The notes under the pieces were generated by a model. The model ran no database searches and was not told the DNA's origin. It saw only the letters and a program-made list of their open reading frames with translations. A program made the position numbers and the translations under genes. DNA of 64,000 nt, taken from the NCBI RefSeq assembly GCF_040546595.1, contig NZ_JBEPOB010000001.1, positions 2,109,001 through 2,173,000 of the forward strand. The letters run 5' to 3'. The stretch comes from Bosea sp. OAE506 (GTDB taxonomy: Bacteria > Pseudomonadota > Alphaproteobacteria > Rhizobiales > Beijerinckiaceae). This document shows positions 1 through 7,342 of the stretch, one piece after another (the first letter of the stretch is position 1; the number at the start of each line of letters is the position of its first letter).

Positions 1-231
1 CAGCAGTCGCGCCCGCTCGAGAGCCGCTTCGCCCTGGAAAAGGCGGTTGCCCTGCAGGCGGCGAAGTTCGGCGTCGGCACGATCCCGCGGCCGCCGCACT
101 GGACGGGTTTTCGCATCAGCCCGGTCTATCTCGAATTCTGGCGGGACGGCGCATTCCGGCTGCATGATCGTGTCGTCTTCCGCCGCCCCGCCGTCGACCA
201 GCCCTGGACGCGCGAGCGCCTTTACCCCTGA
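1..231 (+). CDS. pdxH: Pyridoxamine 5'-phosphate oxidase, C-terminal part (5' end outside window)
   Basis: This is the last 76 codons of a frame already open at base 1. The enzyme is the FMN-dependent cytoplasmic oxidase that makes pyridoxal 5'-phosphate from the pyridoxamine or pyridoxine phosphate. The visible end carries the family's C-terminal signature: RPPHW at residues 30-34 followed by GFR, then EFW, RLHDR and a final W..ERLYP. In the family the RLHDR region contributes to FMN and substrate binding. An SDR gene starts 14 bases after the stop, so the two are probably co-transcribed. The start lies upstream of the window. Confidence 0.9.
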   Translation, partial: QQSRPLESRFALEKAVALQAAKFGVGTIPRPPHWTGFRISPVYLEFWRDGAFRLHDRVVFRRPAVDQPWTRERLYP

Positions 232-245
232 GGATCGATAGCGCC

Positions 246-1023
246 ATGGCGATGCCGAAATTCGACTTTCCCAAGACCGAGCCGGGCAAACGTCCGGTGA
301 TGCTGCTGACCGGGGCCAGCCGCGGCATCGGCCATGCCACGGTGATGCAGTTCGCGATGGCGGGCTGGCGCATCCTGTCCTGCTCGCGGCAGGGATTCTC
401 GGACAAGTGCCCCTGGCCGTCAGGGGCAGACGATCATGTCCAGATCGATCTCGGCGACCCCGAGGACACGATGCGCGGCATCGCCGAAATCAAGCGGCGG
501 CTGGGCGGCGGAGGGCGGCAAGCTCAACGCGCTGGTCAACAATGCCGGCATCTCGCCGAAGGGGCCGAAGGGCGCGCGGCTCGGCGCGGCGACGACCTCG
601 TTCAACGACTGGCACAAGGTCTTCCAGGTCAATTTCTTCGCGCCGATCATGCTGGCGCGCGGGCTGCTGGACGAGTTGACGGCGGCGAAGGGCACGATCG
701 TCAACGTCACCTCGATCGCGGGCTCGCGAGTCCATCCCTTCGCGGGGGCGGCCTATGCGACCTCCAAGGCAGCGCTCGCCAGCCTGACGCGCGAGATGGC
801 CTCGGATTTCGGACCGCTCGGGATTCGCGTGAACTCGATCTCGCCGGGCGAGATCGACACGGCGATCCTGTCGCCCGGAACCGAGAAGATCGTCGCGACG
901 CTGCCGCTGGGCCGGCTCGGGCGGACGGAGGAGGTCGCCCGCGCGATCCATTTCCTCTGCACCGACGCCTCGAGCTACGTGACCGGGGCGGAGCTCCACA
1001 TCAATGGCGGCCAGCACGTATGA
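246..1023 (+). pseudogene. SDR-family NAD(P)-dependent oxidoreductase with an internal +1 frameshift
   Basis: The gene reads as a short-chain dehydrogenase of about 258 residues only if one base is skipped near 501-510. The first frame, from ATG 246, gives the Rossmann TGASRGIG motif (residues 22-29). After the G-rich run at about 504-516 the homology continues in the next frame with NNAGI, the catalytic YATSK pair and a C-terminal GGQHV end. Without correction the first frame runs on as non-homologous low-complexity residues to 1037. One surplus G (or C) in the run accounts for it. It follows pdxH by 14 bases and the NUDIX gene starts 16 bases after its stop. Either the gene is broken or the base is a sequencing error; both halves keep family-like composition, which favours a recent lesion or an error. 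Substrate unknown. Confidence 0.8.
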
Positions 1024-1038
1024 TCCGGGCCGGCTGAG

Positions 1039-1947
1039 ATGAGCGGCGACGGCGCGCAGGTCATCCGCTTCCCGGCGCCGGGCAAGGCTCCGGCGCGCCC
1101 GGTGCTGGCGGCATCGGTCGCCGTCTTCAAGGAGGGCAAGGTGCTGCTCGCGACCAGGACCAAGCCGCCCGCCGACCGGCTCTGGTCGCTGCCGGGCGGC
1201 AAGGTCGAGGCAGGCGAGACGCTGGAAGAGGCGGCTCTGCGCGAACTGGAGGAGGAGGTGGGCGTCAGCGCCCGCATCCTCGGCTTCAACCGCCATGTCG
1301 AGATCTTCGGGCGCGACGAGAGCGGCGCGATCACCCATCATTTCGTGGTCGCGTCCTTCGTCGGCGAATGGGTTTCCGGCGAGCCGACGCCGGGGCCGGA
1401 GGCGGGGGCCGTGATGTGGGCGGACCCGCTCAAGCTCGGCGGGCTCGCCACGACGCGGGAGCTCGCCGACGTGGTGCGGCGGGCGCAGCGCATCCTGCTG
1501 GGAGGACGCGCCCGCATGAGGTGGCCCGGACTGTGGCTGCTCGCATTGCTGATCGGCGCGGCACCGCAGGCGGCGTTCGCGCAACAGCCGCGCGCGCCTG
1601 CCGCGGCCAAGCCGGCCGAGCCGCCCCCCGCGCCGGAGCCGCCCCCGCCTCCCTATGAGCCGCAACTGCTGAAGCTCGCCGAGATCATGGGGTCGCTCGC
1701 CTATCTGCGGACGCTCTGCGCAGGGTCGGAGGCGCAGGGCTGGCGCGAGCGCATGGCCGCGCTCGTCGAGGCGGAGGGGCGCAGTGCGGGGCGGCGCGAA
1801 AGGCTGACGAGCGCCTATAACCGGGGTTTCCGCGCCTATTCGCTGACCCACCGCTCCTGCACCGAGGGCAGCCAGGAGGCCTCGACCCGCCTGGCGGCGG
1901 AGGGCGAACGGCTCGCGCGTTCGCTGGCCGGACGCTATGGCGGATAG
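1039..1947 (+). CDS. NUDIX hydrolase frame, continuous with a TIGR02301-type secreted domain
   Basis: Residues 1-155 are a NUDIX hydrolase. The NUDIX box is complete: G54, E60, then REL at 68-70, EE at 71-72, and G75. This motif binds the divalent metals that cleave nucleoside-diphosphate-linked substrates; the actual substrate cannot be read from sequence. Stand-alone NUDIX proteins of this type are about 150 residues, but here no stop follows. The frame continues through a classical signal peptide starting at Met160 into a TIGR02301-like domain. A cytoplasmic NUDIX enzyme joined to an internal signal peptide makes little sense as a single product, so the second half is probably translated separately (see the entry at 1516), or a small indel removed the NUDIX stop. 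Confidence 0.8.
   Translation: MSGDGAQVIRFPAPGKAPARPVLAASVAVFKEGKVLLATRTKPPADRLWSLPGGKVEAGETLEEAALRELEEEVGVSARILGFNRHVEIFGRDESGAITHHFVVASFVGEWVSGEPTPGPEAGAVMWADPLKLGGLATTRELADVVRRAQRILLGGRARMRWPGLWLLALLIGAAPQAAFAQQPRAPAAAKPAEPPPAPEPPPPPYEPQLLKLAEIMGSLAYLRTLCAGSEAQGWRERMAALVEAEGRSAGRRERLTSAYNRGFRAYSLTHRSCTEGSQEASTRLAAEGERLARSLAGRYGG
1516..1947 (+). CDS. TIGR02301-family exported protein, probable internal start
   Basis: An in-frame ATG at 1516 is preceded by a strong Shine-Dalgarno sequence, GGAGGA at 1501-1506, nine bases upstream. The 143-residue product begins MRWPGLWLLALLIG and has a hydrophobic segment ending in AFAQ, a good Sec signal peptide. A proline/alanine-rich linker follows (about residues 25-55), then a helical domain with two conserved-looking cysteines in LRTLCAG and HRSCTEG. 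The length and layout match TIGR02301, a periplasmic alphaproteobacterial family of unknown function often found next to a NUDIX gene. It shares its frame with the NUDIX gene without an intervening stop, which is unusual. Confidence 0.65.
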   Translation: MRWPGLWLLALLIGAAPQAAFAQQPRAPAAAKPAEPPPAPEPPPPPYEPQLLKLAEIMGSLAYLRTLCAGSEAQGWRERMAALVEAEGRSAGRRERLTSAYNRGFRAYSLTHRSCTEGSQEASTRLAAEGERLARSLAGRYGG

Positions 1948-2163
1948 GTGACAGCCGCCCGCCAACTTCGCCGTTGCGCGCGATTTGGCTCCGGGCATTA
2001 ACCTTTTCGAAAGGGGGCAGTAGCGTGCCGCTCTGGCACGCCCTATGGTCGCTTTGAACGCGATCCCTCGCGAAGCGCGCCCAAACCGGCACGATTTGCG
2101 ACATCAGCGCCAGCGCCGCGCGACAAGACGCCGATCCGAGCAAGCCGTAGAGTCCTCGCCTTC

Positions 2164-2433
2164 ATGTCCATCATCTCCGACGATCTGCCGCTCGATCTGG
2201 TTTCGGTCGAGGATACGCATGACGCCCGGCGCGTCGCCTATGGTTATGTCGAGGACGCCTTCGCCGAGGCGCAGCAGGATGGGCTGGACAGCGATGCGCT
2301 CGCCCATGCCGCGTTGTTCGCGGCCTTCCGCACGCTCGTCGAGACCTATGGCGAGGAGGCCACCGCCGTCTTCGCCGAAGGGCTGGCCGACAAGATCCGG
2401 ACCGGCGCCTTCAGCAACGGGACGCGCCACTAG
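2164..2433 (+). CDS. Small conserved-type hypothetical protein (89 aa)
   Basis: An acidic, alanine-rich, probably all-helical protein with no signal peptide or membrane segment. I do not recognise a named domain. The sequence has a regular helical pattern (VAYGYVEDAFAEAQQ, then ALFAAFRTLVETYG) that looks like real coding sequence rather than a shadow frame. It lies alone between the TIGR02301 gene and the GNAT gene, with 216 bases upstream that contain a small inverted repeat at 2023-2041. There is no strong Shine-Dalgarno sequence, so the start at 2164 is the first plausible ATG and not certain. Confidence 0.6.
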   Translation: MSIISDDLPLDLVSVEDTHDARRVAYGYVEDAFAEAQQDGLDSDALAHAALFAAFRTLVETYGEEATAVFAEGLADKIRTGAFSNGTRH

Positions 2434-2568
2434 CGCAGCCGTTTCGGCACGCGCCTGAGCCGTCCAGCAGGCGCGGCCGGGACCATCCATCGCTTGCGGG
2501 CCGGGATCGCGGCCCCATATCCCGTTCTGGACCCGCGCCGATTCTCGGCCGGAGCGACGGGAGTTATC

Positions 2569-2865
2569 ATGCCAGCGCAGGAGCGACAGACCGGCATCGT
2601 CATCGAGAACGCAGCCGCCGGCCGCTTCGAGATGAGCTTTCCCGGCGGCACCGCCTTCGCATCCTTCCGGCGCGACGGCGACCGGCTGATCATTACCCAC
2701 ACCGAAGTGCCGGCTGCCCATGAAGGCCGGGGAATCGGCTCGCAGCTGGTGCGTGGCCTGTTCGAATCGGCCCGCGACAGCGGCCGCCGGATTGTCCCGG
2801 CCTGCTCCTTCGTCGCGACCTGGGCGCGCCGTCACCCTGAATTCGCCGAAGTGCTGGCCCATTAG
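2569..2865 (+). CDS. Small GNAT-fold N-acetyltransferase (YidJ/COG2388 type)
   Basis: A 98-residue single-domain protein of the short GNAT family (COG2388). Its acetyl-CoA-binding loop is visible as HEGRGIGSQLV at about residues 49-59, preceded by the strand IITHTEVP and followed by ARDSGRRIVPACSFV, the usual strand-helix-strand run. These small proteins are thought to acetylate unknown cytoplasmic acceptors. The ATG at 2569 is chosen because GGGAG lies five bases upstream; the same frame is open further 5' from 2494 but without family similarity. The gene stands alone, 40 bases before a small membrane-protein gene on the same strand. Confidence 0.8.
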   Translation: MPAQERQTGIVIENAAAGRFEMSFPGGTAFASFRRDGDRLIITHTEVPAAHEGRGIGSQLVRGLFESARDSGRRIVPACSFVATWARRHPEFAEVLAH

Positions 2866-2905
2866 GGCTCGGTCCCGCCCAGCCCCTCAACCCTACAGAG
2901 CGACG

Positions 2906-3229
2906 ATGAGCCAGACGCAGCCTCTCTTCAGCGCCCAGCAGGAGCTTCGCGCCGCCTTCAAGCGGCTGGAGCGAATCTTGCCGGCGCGCCTGGCCTCGGG
3001 GCTGCGCTGGTTGCGGCATCCGGCTTCGCGCTGGGCGCGGCTGCCCGCCGGGCTCCTGCTGATCCTCGGCGGCGTGTTCTCCTTCCTGCCGCTGCTCGGC
3101 GTCTGGATGCTGCCGCTCGGGCTGATGCTGATCGCGGCCGACGTTCCCTTTCTGCAGCGGCCGATGGCCCGCTTCACAATGTGGATCATCGACCGCGTCG
3201 AAAGCTGGCAGGGACGGCGCTCCCCATAA
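2906..3229 (+). CDS. Small membrane protein of unknown function (107 aa)
   Basis: After an amphipathic, arginine-rich N-terminal half there is one long hydrophobic region at about residues 48-80 (AGLLLILGGVFSFLPLLGVW, then MLPLGLMLIAADVPFLQ). It can form two closely spaced transmembrane helices with a short turn, followed by a basic C-terminus. I do not assign a family; the glycine/leucine hairpin is reminiscent of the PGPGW membrane proteins, but this is only a resemblance. The next gene on the strand, a 24-codon membrane peptide, begins 114 bases after the stop. Function unknown. Confidence 0.65.
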   Translation: MSQTQPLFSAQQELRAAFKRLERILPARLASGLRWLRHPASRWARLPAGLLLILGGVFSFLPLLGVWMLPLGLMLIAADVPFLQRPMARFTMWIIDRVESWQGRRSP

Positions 3230-3343
3230 CGCCATCGCCGCGGTGGCTGCGTGCCGGCCCCGCGGCGTCGAGAGCGGAACTTCTGTCCGGCCGTTTCGTT
3301 GAGCGGGCATCGGCGTTTGCGCGCCTGCTCAATGGGGGCTGTC

Positions 3344-3418
3344 ATGAACAGTATCATCTATCTCGTCGGTCTCGTCGTGGTCGTGCTCGCGATCCTGTCC
3401 TTCCTCGGACTCCGGTGA
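3344..3418 (+). CDS. 24-residue single-span membrane peptide
   Basis: A very short gene encoding MNSIIYLVGLVVVVLAILSF plus LGLR: a polar Met-Asn-Ser start, one uninterrupted hydrophobic helix and a C-terminal arginine. A purine-rich GGGGG run lies about 6-10 bases upstream of ATG 3344, and the stop at 3416-3418 is eight bases before the start of the larger membrane protein at 3427, so the pair looks like one transcript. I recall similar tiny open frames beside this gene in other rhizobia, which would favour a real gene, but I cannot check that here. Its role is unknown; it could be a partner of the downstream membrane protein. Confidence 0.55.
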   Translation: MNSIIYLVGLVVVVLAILSFLGLR

Positions 3419-3426
3419 GGTCCGCC

Positions 3427-4299
3427 ATGTCGCTCGGCTCAACTGACGTCGTCGTCGTCTCACCACCCGGTTCCGAAACCGCGGCGGGCTCCTATCTCGA
3501 ATGGAGCCCCATCCTCGGCGGAGCGGTGCTCTCCGCCGCGATCTCCACGATCATGGCCGCCTTCGGCTCCGCCATCGGCCTGTCGCTCGTCTCGGCCGAG
3601 ACGGGGCGCTCCACCAGCCTGATGGCGCTCGCCATCGCCGGCGCCCTCTGGGCGCTGTGGGTCACGGTGTCCGCCTGCGGTGCAGGCGGCTATCTCGCCG
3701 GCCGCATGCGCAAGCCGCTCGGGGATGCCAGCGCGCATGAGCGCGGCGTGCGCGACGGAGCCCACGGTCTCGTCGTCTGGGCGGTCGGTGCGCTTCTCGT
3801 CGCCTTCCTGACCTCGTCCTCCCTGATGGGCGCGGCGCGGACGGCGGCCTCGGGCGCGGCCTCGCTTGCGAGTGGTGCCTCCTCGCTGGTCAGCCAGCAG
3901 GCCGATCCGCTCGCCTCGGCGCTCGACACCGTGATGCGCTCCAACGGCGCCACCCCGCCGACGCAGGGCGAGCGGGAGGAAGCCTCGCGCATCCTCGTGC
4001 GCAGCCTGGCGAATGGCAGCCTCGACGCCGGCGACCGCCAGTATGTCGCCTCGCGGATGGCGGCGCGGATGAACATCCCGCAGGCCGAAGCCGAGAAGCG
4101 CATCGACGACGCCTATGCGGGCCTGAACCAGGCCAAGGAAACCGCCAAGCAGGCGGCCGAGAAGGCCCGTCGCACGGGCATCATCGTCGCCTTCCTGACG
4201 GCGGCCGTGCTGCTGGTCGGTGCTGCGGCGGCGTATCTCGCCGCGATGCTGGGTGGCCGCCATCGCGACGAGGAGATCGACCTCTTCGGCGGTCGCTGA
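3427..4299 (+). CDS. Polytopic membrane protein ('PhnA-like' rhizobial family)
   Basis: A 290-residue protein with transmembrane segments at about residues 27-60 (SPILGGAVLSAAISTIMAAF onward), 67-90, 115-135 and 255-280. The N-terminal helices are followed by an Ala/Ser-rich stretch and a soluble central region with glutamine/alanine-rich helices. Similar proteins are annotated 'PhnA-like' in rhizobia, although nothing here suggests phosphonate metabolism; the central segment (residues about 180-245) resembles an envelope-stress-type helical domain. It follows the 24-residue membrane peptide by eight bases and is terminated by the hairpin at 4325-4350. Function unknown. Confidence 0.7.
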   Translation: MSLGSTDVVVVSPPGSETAAGSYLEWSPILGGAVLSAAISTIMAAFGSAIGLSLVSAETGRSTSLMALAIAGALWALWVTVSACGAGGYLAGRMRKPLGDASAHERGVRDGAHGLVVWAVGALLVAFLTSSSLMGAARTAASGAASLASGASSLVSQQADPLASALDTVMRSNGATPPTQGEREEASRILVRSLANGSLDAGDRQYVASRMAARMNIPQAEAEKRIDDAYAGLNQAKETAKQAAEKARRTGIIVAFLTAAVLLVGAAAAYLAAMLGGRHRDEEIDLFGGR

Positions 4300-4324
4300 T
4301 CCTCGGTTCCGATTGAACCAAGCG

Positions 4325-4350
4325 AAAGGGCGCCTCCGGGCGCCCTTTTT
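4325..4350 (+). terminator. Rho-independent terminator
   Basis: A perfect 7-bp GC stem (GGGCGCC at 4328-4334 with GGCGCCC at 4339-4345) with a TCCG loop, followed by five T and preceded by AAA that can extend the stem. It sits 26 bases after the stop of the membrane-protein gene. Because the stem is symmetric and flanked by A/T runs it may also act for the convergent DUF1365 operon ending at 4392. Confidence 0.9.
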
Positions 4351-4391
4351 CGTGTGTCGTCGCGTGGGGTCTGCCGACGGCCCAGCTGCGG

Positions 4392-5195
4392 CTAGGAGCG
4401 CCCCGTCTCGCGTGCAGGAAGCGGGTGTCCGAGCGTCACGTTCGGTTGCAGCGGCGGCGAATGCCGGACGAGCGGGATGCGCTTCAGCACCAGTCTCAGC
4501 GCATGCCAGTGGATGGCGAGCGTGACCTTCAGCGTCAGCAGGGGGTGGCTCGCCAGGAGGCCGAGCAGCGCGCTGTCGGAGATGGGCTGCCTCTCGCCGC
4601 TCATCGTTGCCGCGATCAGCCGCCCCTCGGCGTCGGAGCCGTCGATAGAGACGGACATCGTGGCCGCCGGTGGCGCCACCGCAAAGCGATAGTCCATGGC
4701 GAGGTTCATGAAGGGCGAGACATGGAAGCGCTTCGGGGCTTCCTGGGCGACCGGGCCGTCCGTCTCCACGACTTTCGAGACATAGCTGTGCGTCTCGCCG
4801 AAGGTGTTGTGCACCTCGTAGACGATCCCCATCAGCGTGCCGTCGCGGCGGTGGCAGAACCAGGTGCTGAGCGGATTGAAGGCGTAGCCCAGGATGCGTG
4901 GCATGGTGAGCAGGCGGATCGGCCCGCCATCGGGATCGAGCCCCGCCTCGCGCAGCAGGGCCTCGACCTGCGGGCGCAAGGGCGCGCCGGTGCGGTCGCC
5001 GTAGTCGGCATCGCGGAAGGCGTAGAGATTTAAGCGGTTGCGGGAGAAGACGCGCAGCCGCTGCGCGAGGCCGTCGATCTCGTCGAGATCGAGCAGCATC
5101 CAGAAAACACGATAGGCGAGCTTGTGCCGGCGCGGCCGAAACCGCAGGTGCCGCACCCGGCCGACATACAGCGCCGAGGCGGTCTCCGTCGTCAT
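4392..5195 (-). CDS. DUF1365 domain protein
   Basis: A 267-residue protein that matches DUF1365 along its whole length: the N-terminal YVGRVRHLRFRPRRHKLAYRVF block, then RLLTMPRILGYAFNPLSTWF at about residues 93-112, and EVHNTFGETHSY. DUF1365 genes sit beside an FAD amine-oxidase-like gene and CFA-like methyltransferases in the sigma-E (singlet oxygen) regulons of alphaproteobacteria. Its start overlaps the stop of the FAD gene by ATGA, so translation is coupled. Placement next to lipid-modifying enzymes suggests membrane fatty acid chemistry; DUF1365 is one of the families to test for the oxygen-inserting or desaturating step of furan fatty acid synthesis. That role is inference. Confidence 0.9.
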   Translation of the reverse strand: MTTETASALYVGRVRHLRFRPRRHKLAYRVFWMLLDLDEIDGLAQRLRVFSRNRLNLYAFRDADYGDRTGAPLRPQVEALLREAGLDPDGGPIRLLTMPRILGYAFNPLSTWFCHRRDGTLMGIVYEVHNTFGETHSYVSKVVETDGPVAQEAPKRFHVSPFMNLAMDYRFAVAPPAATMSVSIDGSDAEGRLIAATMSGERQPISDSALLGLLASHPLLTLKVTLAIHWHALRLVLKRIPLVRHSPPLQPNVTLGHPLPARETGRS

Positions 5196-6544
5196 GCCGC
5201 GCGTTCCAGCCCCGCCGTCACCGGCGTGCGGACGATCCTGCCGGAGTCGTCTGCCACGTTCCAGGGGCGTTTCAGACCGCCGAGATCCTCCGCGACCGCG
5301 AGGCCGGCCTGCAGGCCGTCCTCGTGGAAGCCGGCGCCGAAATGCGCACCGCAGAACCAGGTGTTCCGGCCGCCCTGCAGCGACCAGAGCCGCTCCTGCG
5401 CGGCCAGGGCCGGCCCGTCGAAGATCGGGTGCTCGTACATCTCCTCGCGCAGCACCGTGCCAGGGGCCGGATCGCGCGGCGGGTTGAGGGTGACGAAGAG
5501 GGGCTGCTCGGTTTCGAGACCCTGGAGCAGGTTCATCCAGTAGGTGACGGCACAGGGTGCGTCCGGCGCCCTGCGCTCGCCGAGATGGTTCCAGCTCGCC
5601 CAGGCGTTGCGGCGGCGCGGCATCAGCGTCGCATCGGTGTGCAGGATGGCGCGGTTGCAGCTGTAGCGGAACGCGCCCAGCAGAGTCGTCTCCTCGGCCG
5701 AGGGATCGGCGAGCATCGCCAGCGCCTGGTCGGCATGGGTCGCCAGCACGACGTGGTCGAACCCGCGTACCTCGCCATCCACGGTCTCGACGCTCACGCC
5801 GCTCTCGAGGCGGGTCACCTGCCGCACGGCGTTGCCCAGCACGATGTCACCGCGAAACGCCTCACGCAGACGCTTGACATAAGAGCGGCTGCCGCGATCG
5901 ACCGTGCGCCAGACCGGGCGATTGGTCAGCTTCAGCAGGCCGTGATTGTGGTGGAAGCGGATGAAGGCGGCCGCGGGGTAGGACAGCATCTCGTTGCAGG
6001 GGGCCGACCAGATCGCAGCCGCCATGGGCAGAAGGTGGTCCTCGCGGAACGCCTGGCCATAGCGGCCGGCATCGAGATAATCGCCGAGCGACTGGCCGGC
6101 GAGCGCCGAAGACTGCGCGTCCCGCGTCGCCTGGGCATAGAAGCGGCGCAGGTCTGACAGCATCGACCAGAAGCGCGGGCTGAGCAGGTTGAGACGCTGG
6201 GCGAACAGGCCCGACAGGCTGGTGCCGCTGTATTCCAGCCGGCCCTCGTCGAGCGAGACGGCGAACGACATCTCGGTCGCCTTGGTGGCAACGCCCAGAT
6301 GGGCCATCAGCGCGGTGAAGTTGGGATAGGTCGCCTCGTTGTAGACGATGAAGCCGGTGTCGACCGGGACATCCCCGCCACTGCGCTGCGCGACATCGAC
6401 CGTGTTGGCGTGCCCGCCCAGCCGCGGCGCGCTCTCATAAAGCGTGACGTCATGTCGCTGCGACAGCAGCCAGGCGCTTGAGAGCCCCGAGATACCGGAG
6501 CCAATGACGGCGATACGGAGGGGCTGGGGAAAGGAGCCGTGCAT
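5192..6544 (-). CDS. FAD/NAD-binding amine-oxidase-like protein (COG2907)
   Basis: A 450-residue flavoprotein. The dinucleotide-binding motif is GSGISG at residues 15-20, followed by SSAWLLSQRHDVTLYE with the ribose-binding Glu, then GGHANTVD. This is the COG2907 'predicted NAD/FAD-binding' family that travels with DUF1365 and CFA-like genes. In Rhodobacter sphaeroides members of such clusters belong to the sigma-E regulon and to the furan fatty acid pathway (UfaD is a desaturase), so a phospholipid acyl desaturase role is plausible but inferred. The start at 6544 is chosen because homology begins at once; the frame is open to 6745 without similarity. A candidate sigma-E promoter on this strand lies at 6574-6602. 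Confidence 0.88.
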   Translation of the reverse strand: MHGSFPQPLRIAVIGSGISGLSSAWLLSQRHDVTLYESAPRLGGHANTVDVAQRSGGDVPVDTGFIVYNEATYPNFTALMAHLGVATKATEMSFAVSLDEGRLEYSGTSLSGLFAQRLNLLSPRFWSMLSDLRRFYAQATRDAQSSALAGQSLGDYLDAGRYGQAFREDHLLPMAAAIWSAPCNEMLSYPAAAFIRFHHNHGLLKLTNRPVWRTVDRGSRSYVKRLREAFRGDIVLGNAVRQVTRLESGVSVETVDGEVRGFDHVVLATHADQALAMLADPSAEETTLLGAFRYSCNRAILHTDATLMPRRRNAWASWNHLGERRAPDAPCAVTYWMNLLQGLETEQPLFVTLNPPRDPAPGTVLREEMYEHPIFDGPALAAQERLWSLQGGRNTWFCGAHFGAGFHEDGLQAGLAVAEDLGGLKRPWNVADDSGRIVRTPVTAGLERAA

Positions 6545-6573
6545 GAACCGACCTTTGTCGCGGCAGACCGAAG

Positions 6574-6602
6574 GGTTACGACCGGCCGTCCCAAACGGTT
6601 CA
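6574..6602 (-). promoter_or_regulatory. Candidate ECF11/sigma-E promoter for the FAD-DUF1365 operon
   Basis: On the minus strand TGAACC (6602-6597) is followed after exactly 18 bases by TAACC (6578-6574). The RpoE-ChrR family recognises TGATCC-N18-TA type promoters, so this is a one-mismatch match with the expected spacing. The predicted transcript would start near 6568, about 24 bases before the ATG at 6544. The facing promoter at 6685 has the same spacing, which strengthens both. Confidence 0.5.
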
Positions 6603-6684
6603 GTCTTTATCCTTAGGGCAGGGAATGGTAGCCGGTCCTCCAGCCACCGTCCCGGGAGGGAGATGGCATTCGCGGCTGGCGTTC

Positions 6685-6713
6685 TGATCCAGATGCGAAC
6701 GGGCCGCGTAGAA
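6685..6713 (+). promoter_or_regulatory. Candidate ECF11/sigma-E autoregulatory promoter
   Basis: TGATCC at 6685-6690, then 18 bases, then TAGAA at 6709-6713. This fits the TGATCC-N18-TA promoter known for the RpoE-ChrR family and lies just upstream of the sigma-factor gene, as expected for autoregulation. Transcription would begin near 6718-6720, giving a leader of about 80 bases to ATG 6800, or an almost leaderless message if the in-frame ATG at 6719 is used. Confidence 0.6.
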
Positions 6714-6799
6714 GGGCCATGTTCGCAACGCCCGCAACAGGACAAAAGTCACGAGCCTCGGTTCCGGCCGGGGTGCGGAGAGGTTCGATCACCGTCCCC

Positions 6800-7342
6800 A
6801 TGGATGCAGACGCCCTTGTTCAGGCCATCGCGTCTTCCGCCGACCGCCAAGCCTTCGCGCGACTGTTCGACCATTTCGCGCCGCGTGTAAAAGGGCTGCT
6901 GATGCGGGGCGGCACTCCGCCGGATCTGGCGGAGGAGCTGGCGCAGGAAACGCTGATGACGGTCTGGCGCAAGGCGGCGCTGTTCGACCCCGCCAAGGCC
7001 GGCGCCAGCACCTGGATTGCGACGATCGCGCGCAATCTCAGGATCGATTACGCAAGGCGGGAGAAGCGCTCGCGCCTCTCGCAGGTCTTCGACATCCTCG
7101 AGGATGAAGAGGGGCCGGAGCAGCCCGATGACGTGCTCTCCGGATCCGAACGCGACGCGCGGGTTCGCGTCGCGCTCAAGGGACTGTCCAAAGAGCAATA
7201 CAGAGTCGTCGAACTCGCCTTCCTCGAGGGCTTCAGCCACCAGGACGTGGCCAACAAGCTTTCGATCCCGCTCGGAACGGTGAAGTCGCGGCTAAGACTG
7301 GCCATGGCGCATCTGCGCCGACATCTGGAGGATCTGCGATGA
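6800..7342 (+). CDS. rpoE: ECF sigma factor, RpoE/ECF11 type (singlet-oxygen response)
   Basis: A 180-residue sigma-70-family factor. Region 2 covers about residues 15-90 (RQAFARLFDHFAPRVKGLL, AEELAQETLMTVW, ARNLRIDYARR). Region 4 covers about 120-175 (YRVVELAFLEGFSHQDVANK, then LGTVKSRLRLAMAHLRRHL). It is directly followed, with a 4-base overlap, by a ChrR-like anti-sigma gene, the hallmark of the ECF11 group that responds to singlet oxygen in alphaproteobacteria. I chose ATG 6800 because it gives the family's usual length; an in-frame ATG at 6719 would add 27 residues. It probably controls its own operon and the divergent FAD-DUF1365 pair through the paired promoters upstream. Confidence 0.92.
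   Translation: MDADALVQAIASSADRQAFARLFDHFAPRVKGLLMRGGTPPDLAEELAQETLMTVWRKAALFDPAKAGASTWIATIARNLRIDYARREKRSRLSQVFDILEDEEGPEQPDDVLSGSERDARVRVALKGLSKEQYRVVELAFLEGFSHQDVANKLSIPLGTVKSRLRLAMAHLRRHLEDLR

Noticed and set aside
490..1998. A 502-codon minus-strand frame across the SDR and NUDIX genes
   Set aside because: Shadow of the plus-strand genes; no domain pattern.
2023..2050. Inverted repeat GCGTGCC/GGCACGC as a terminator, and TGGCACG within it as a sigma-54 promoter
   Set aside because: No T-run follows the hairpin. The expected GC element ten bases after GG is ATGG, not TTGC, so the -12 half is missing.
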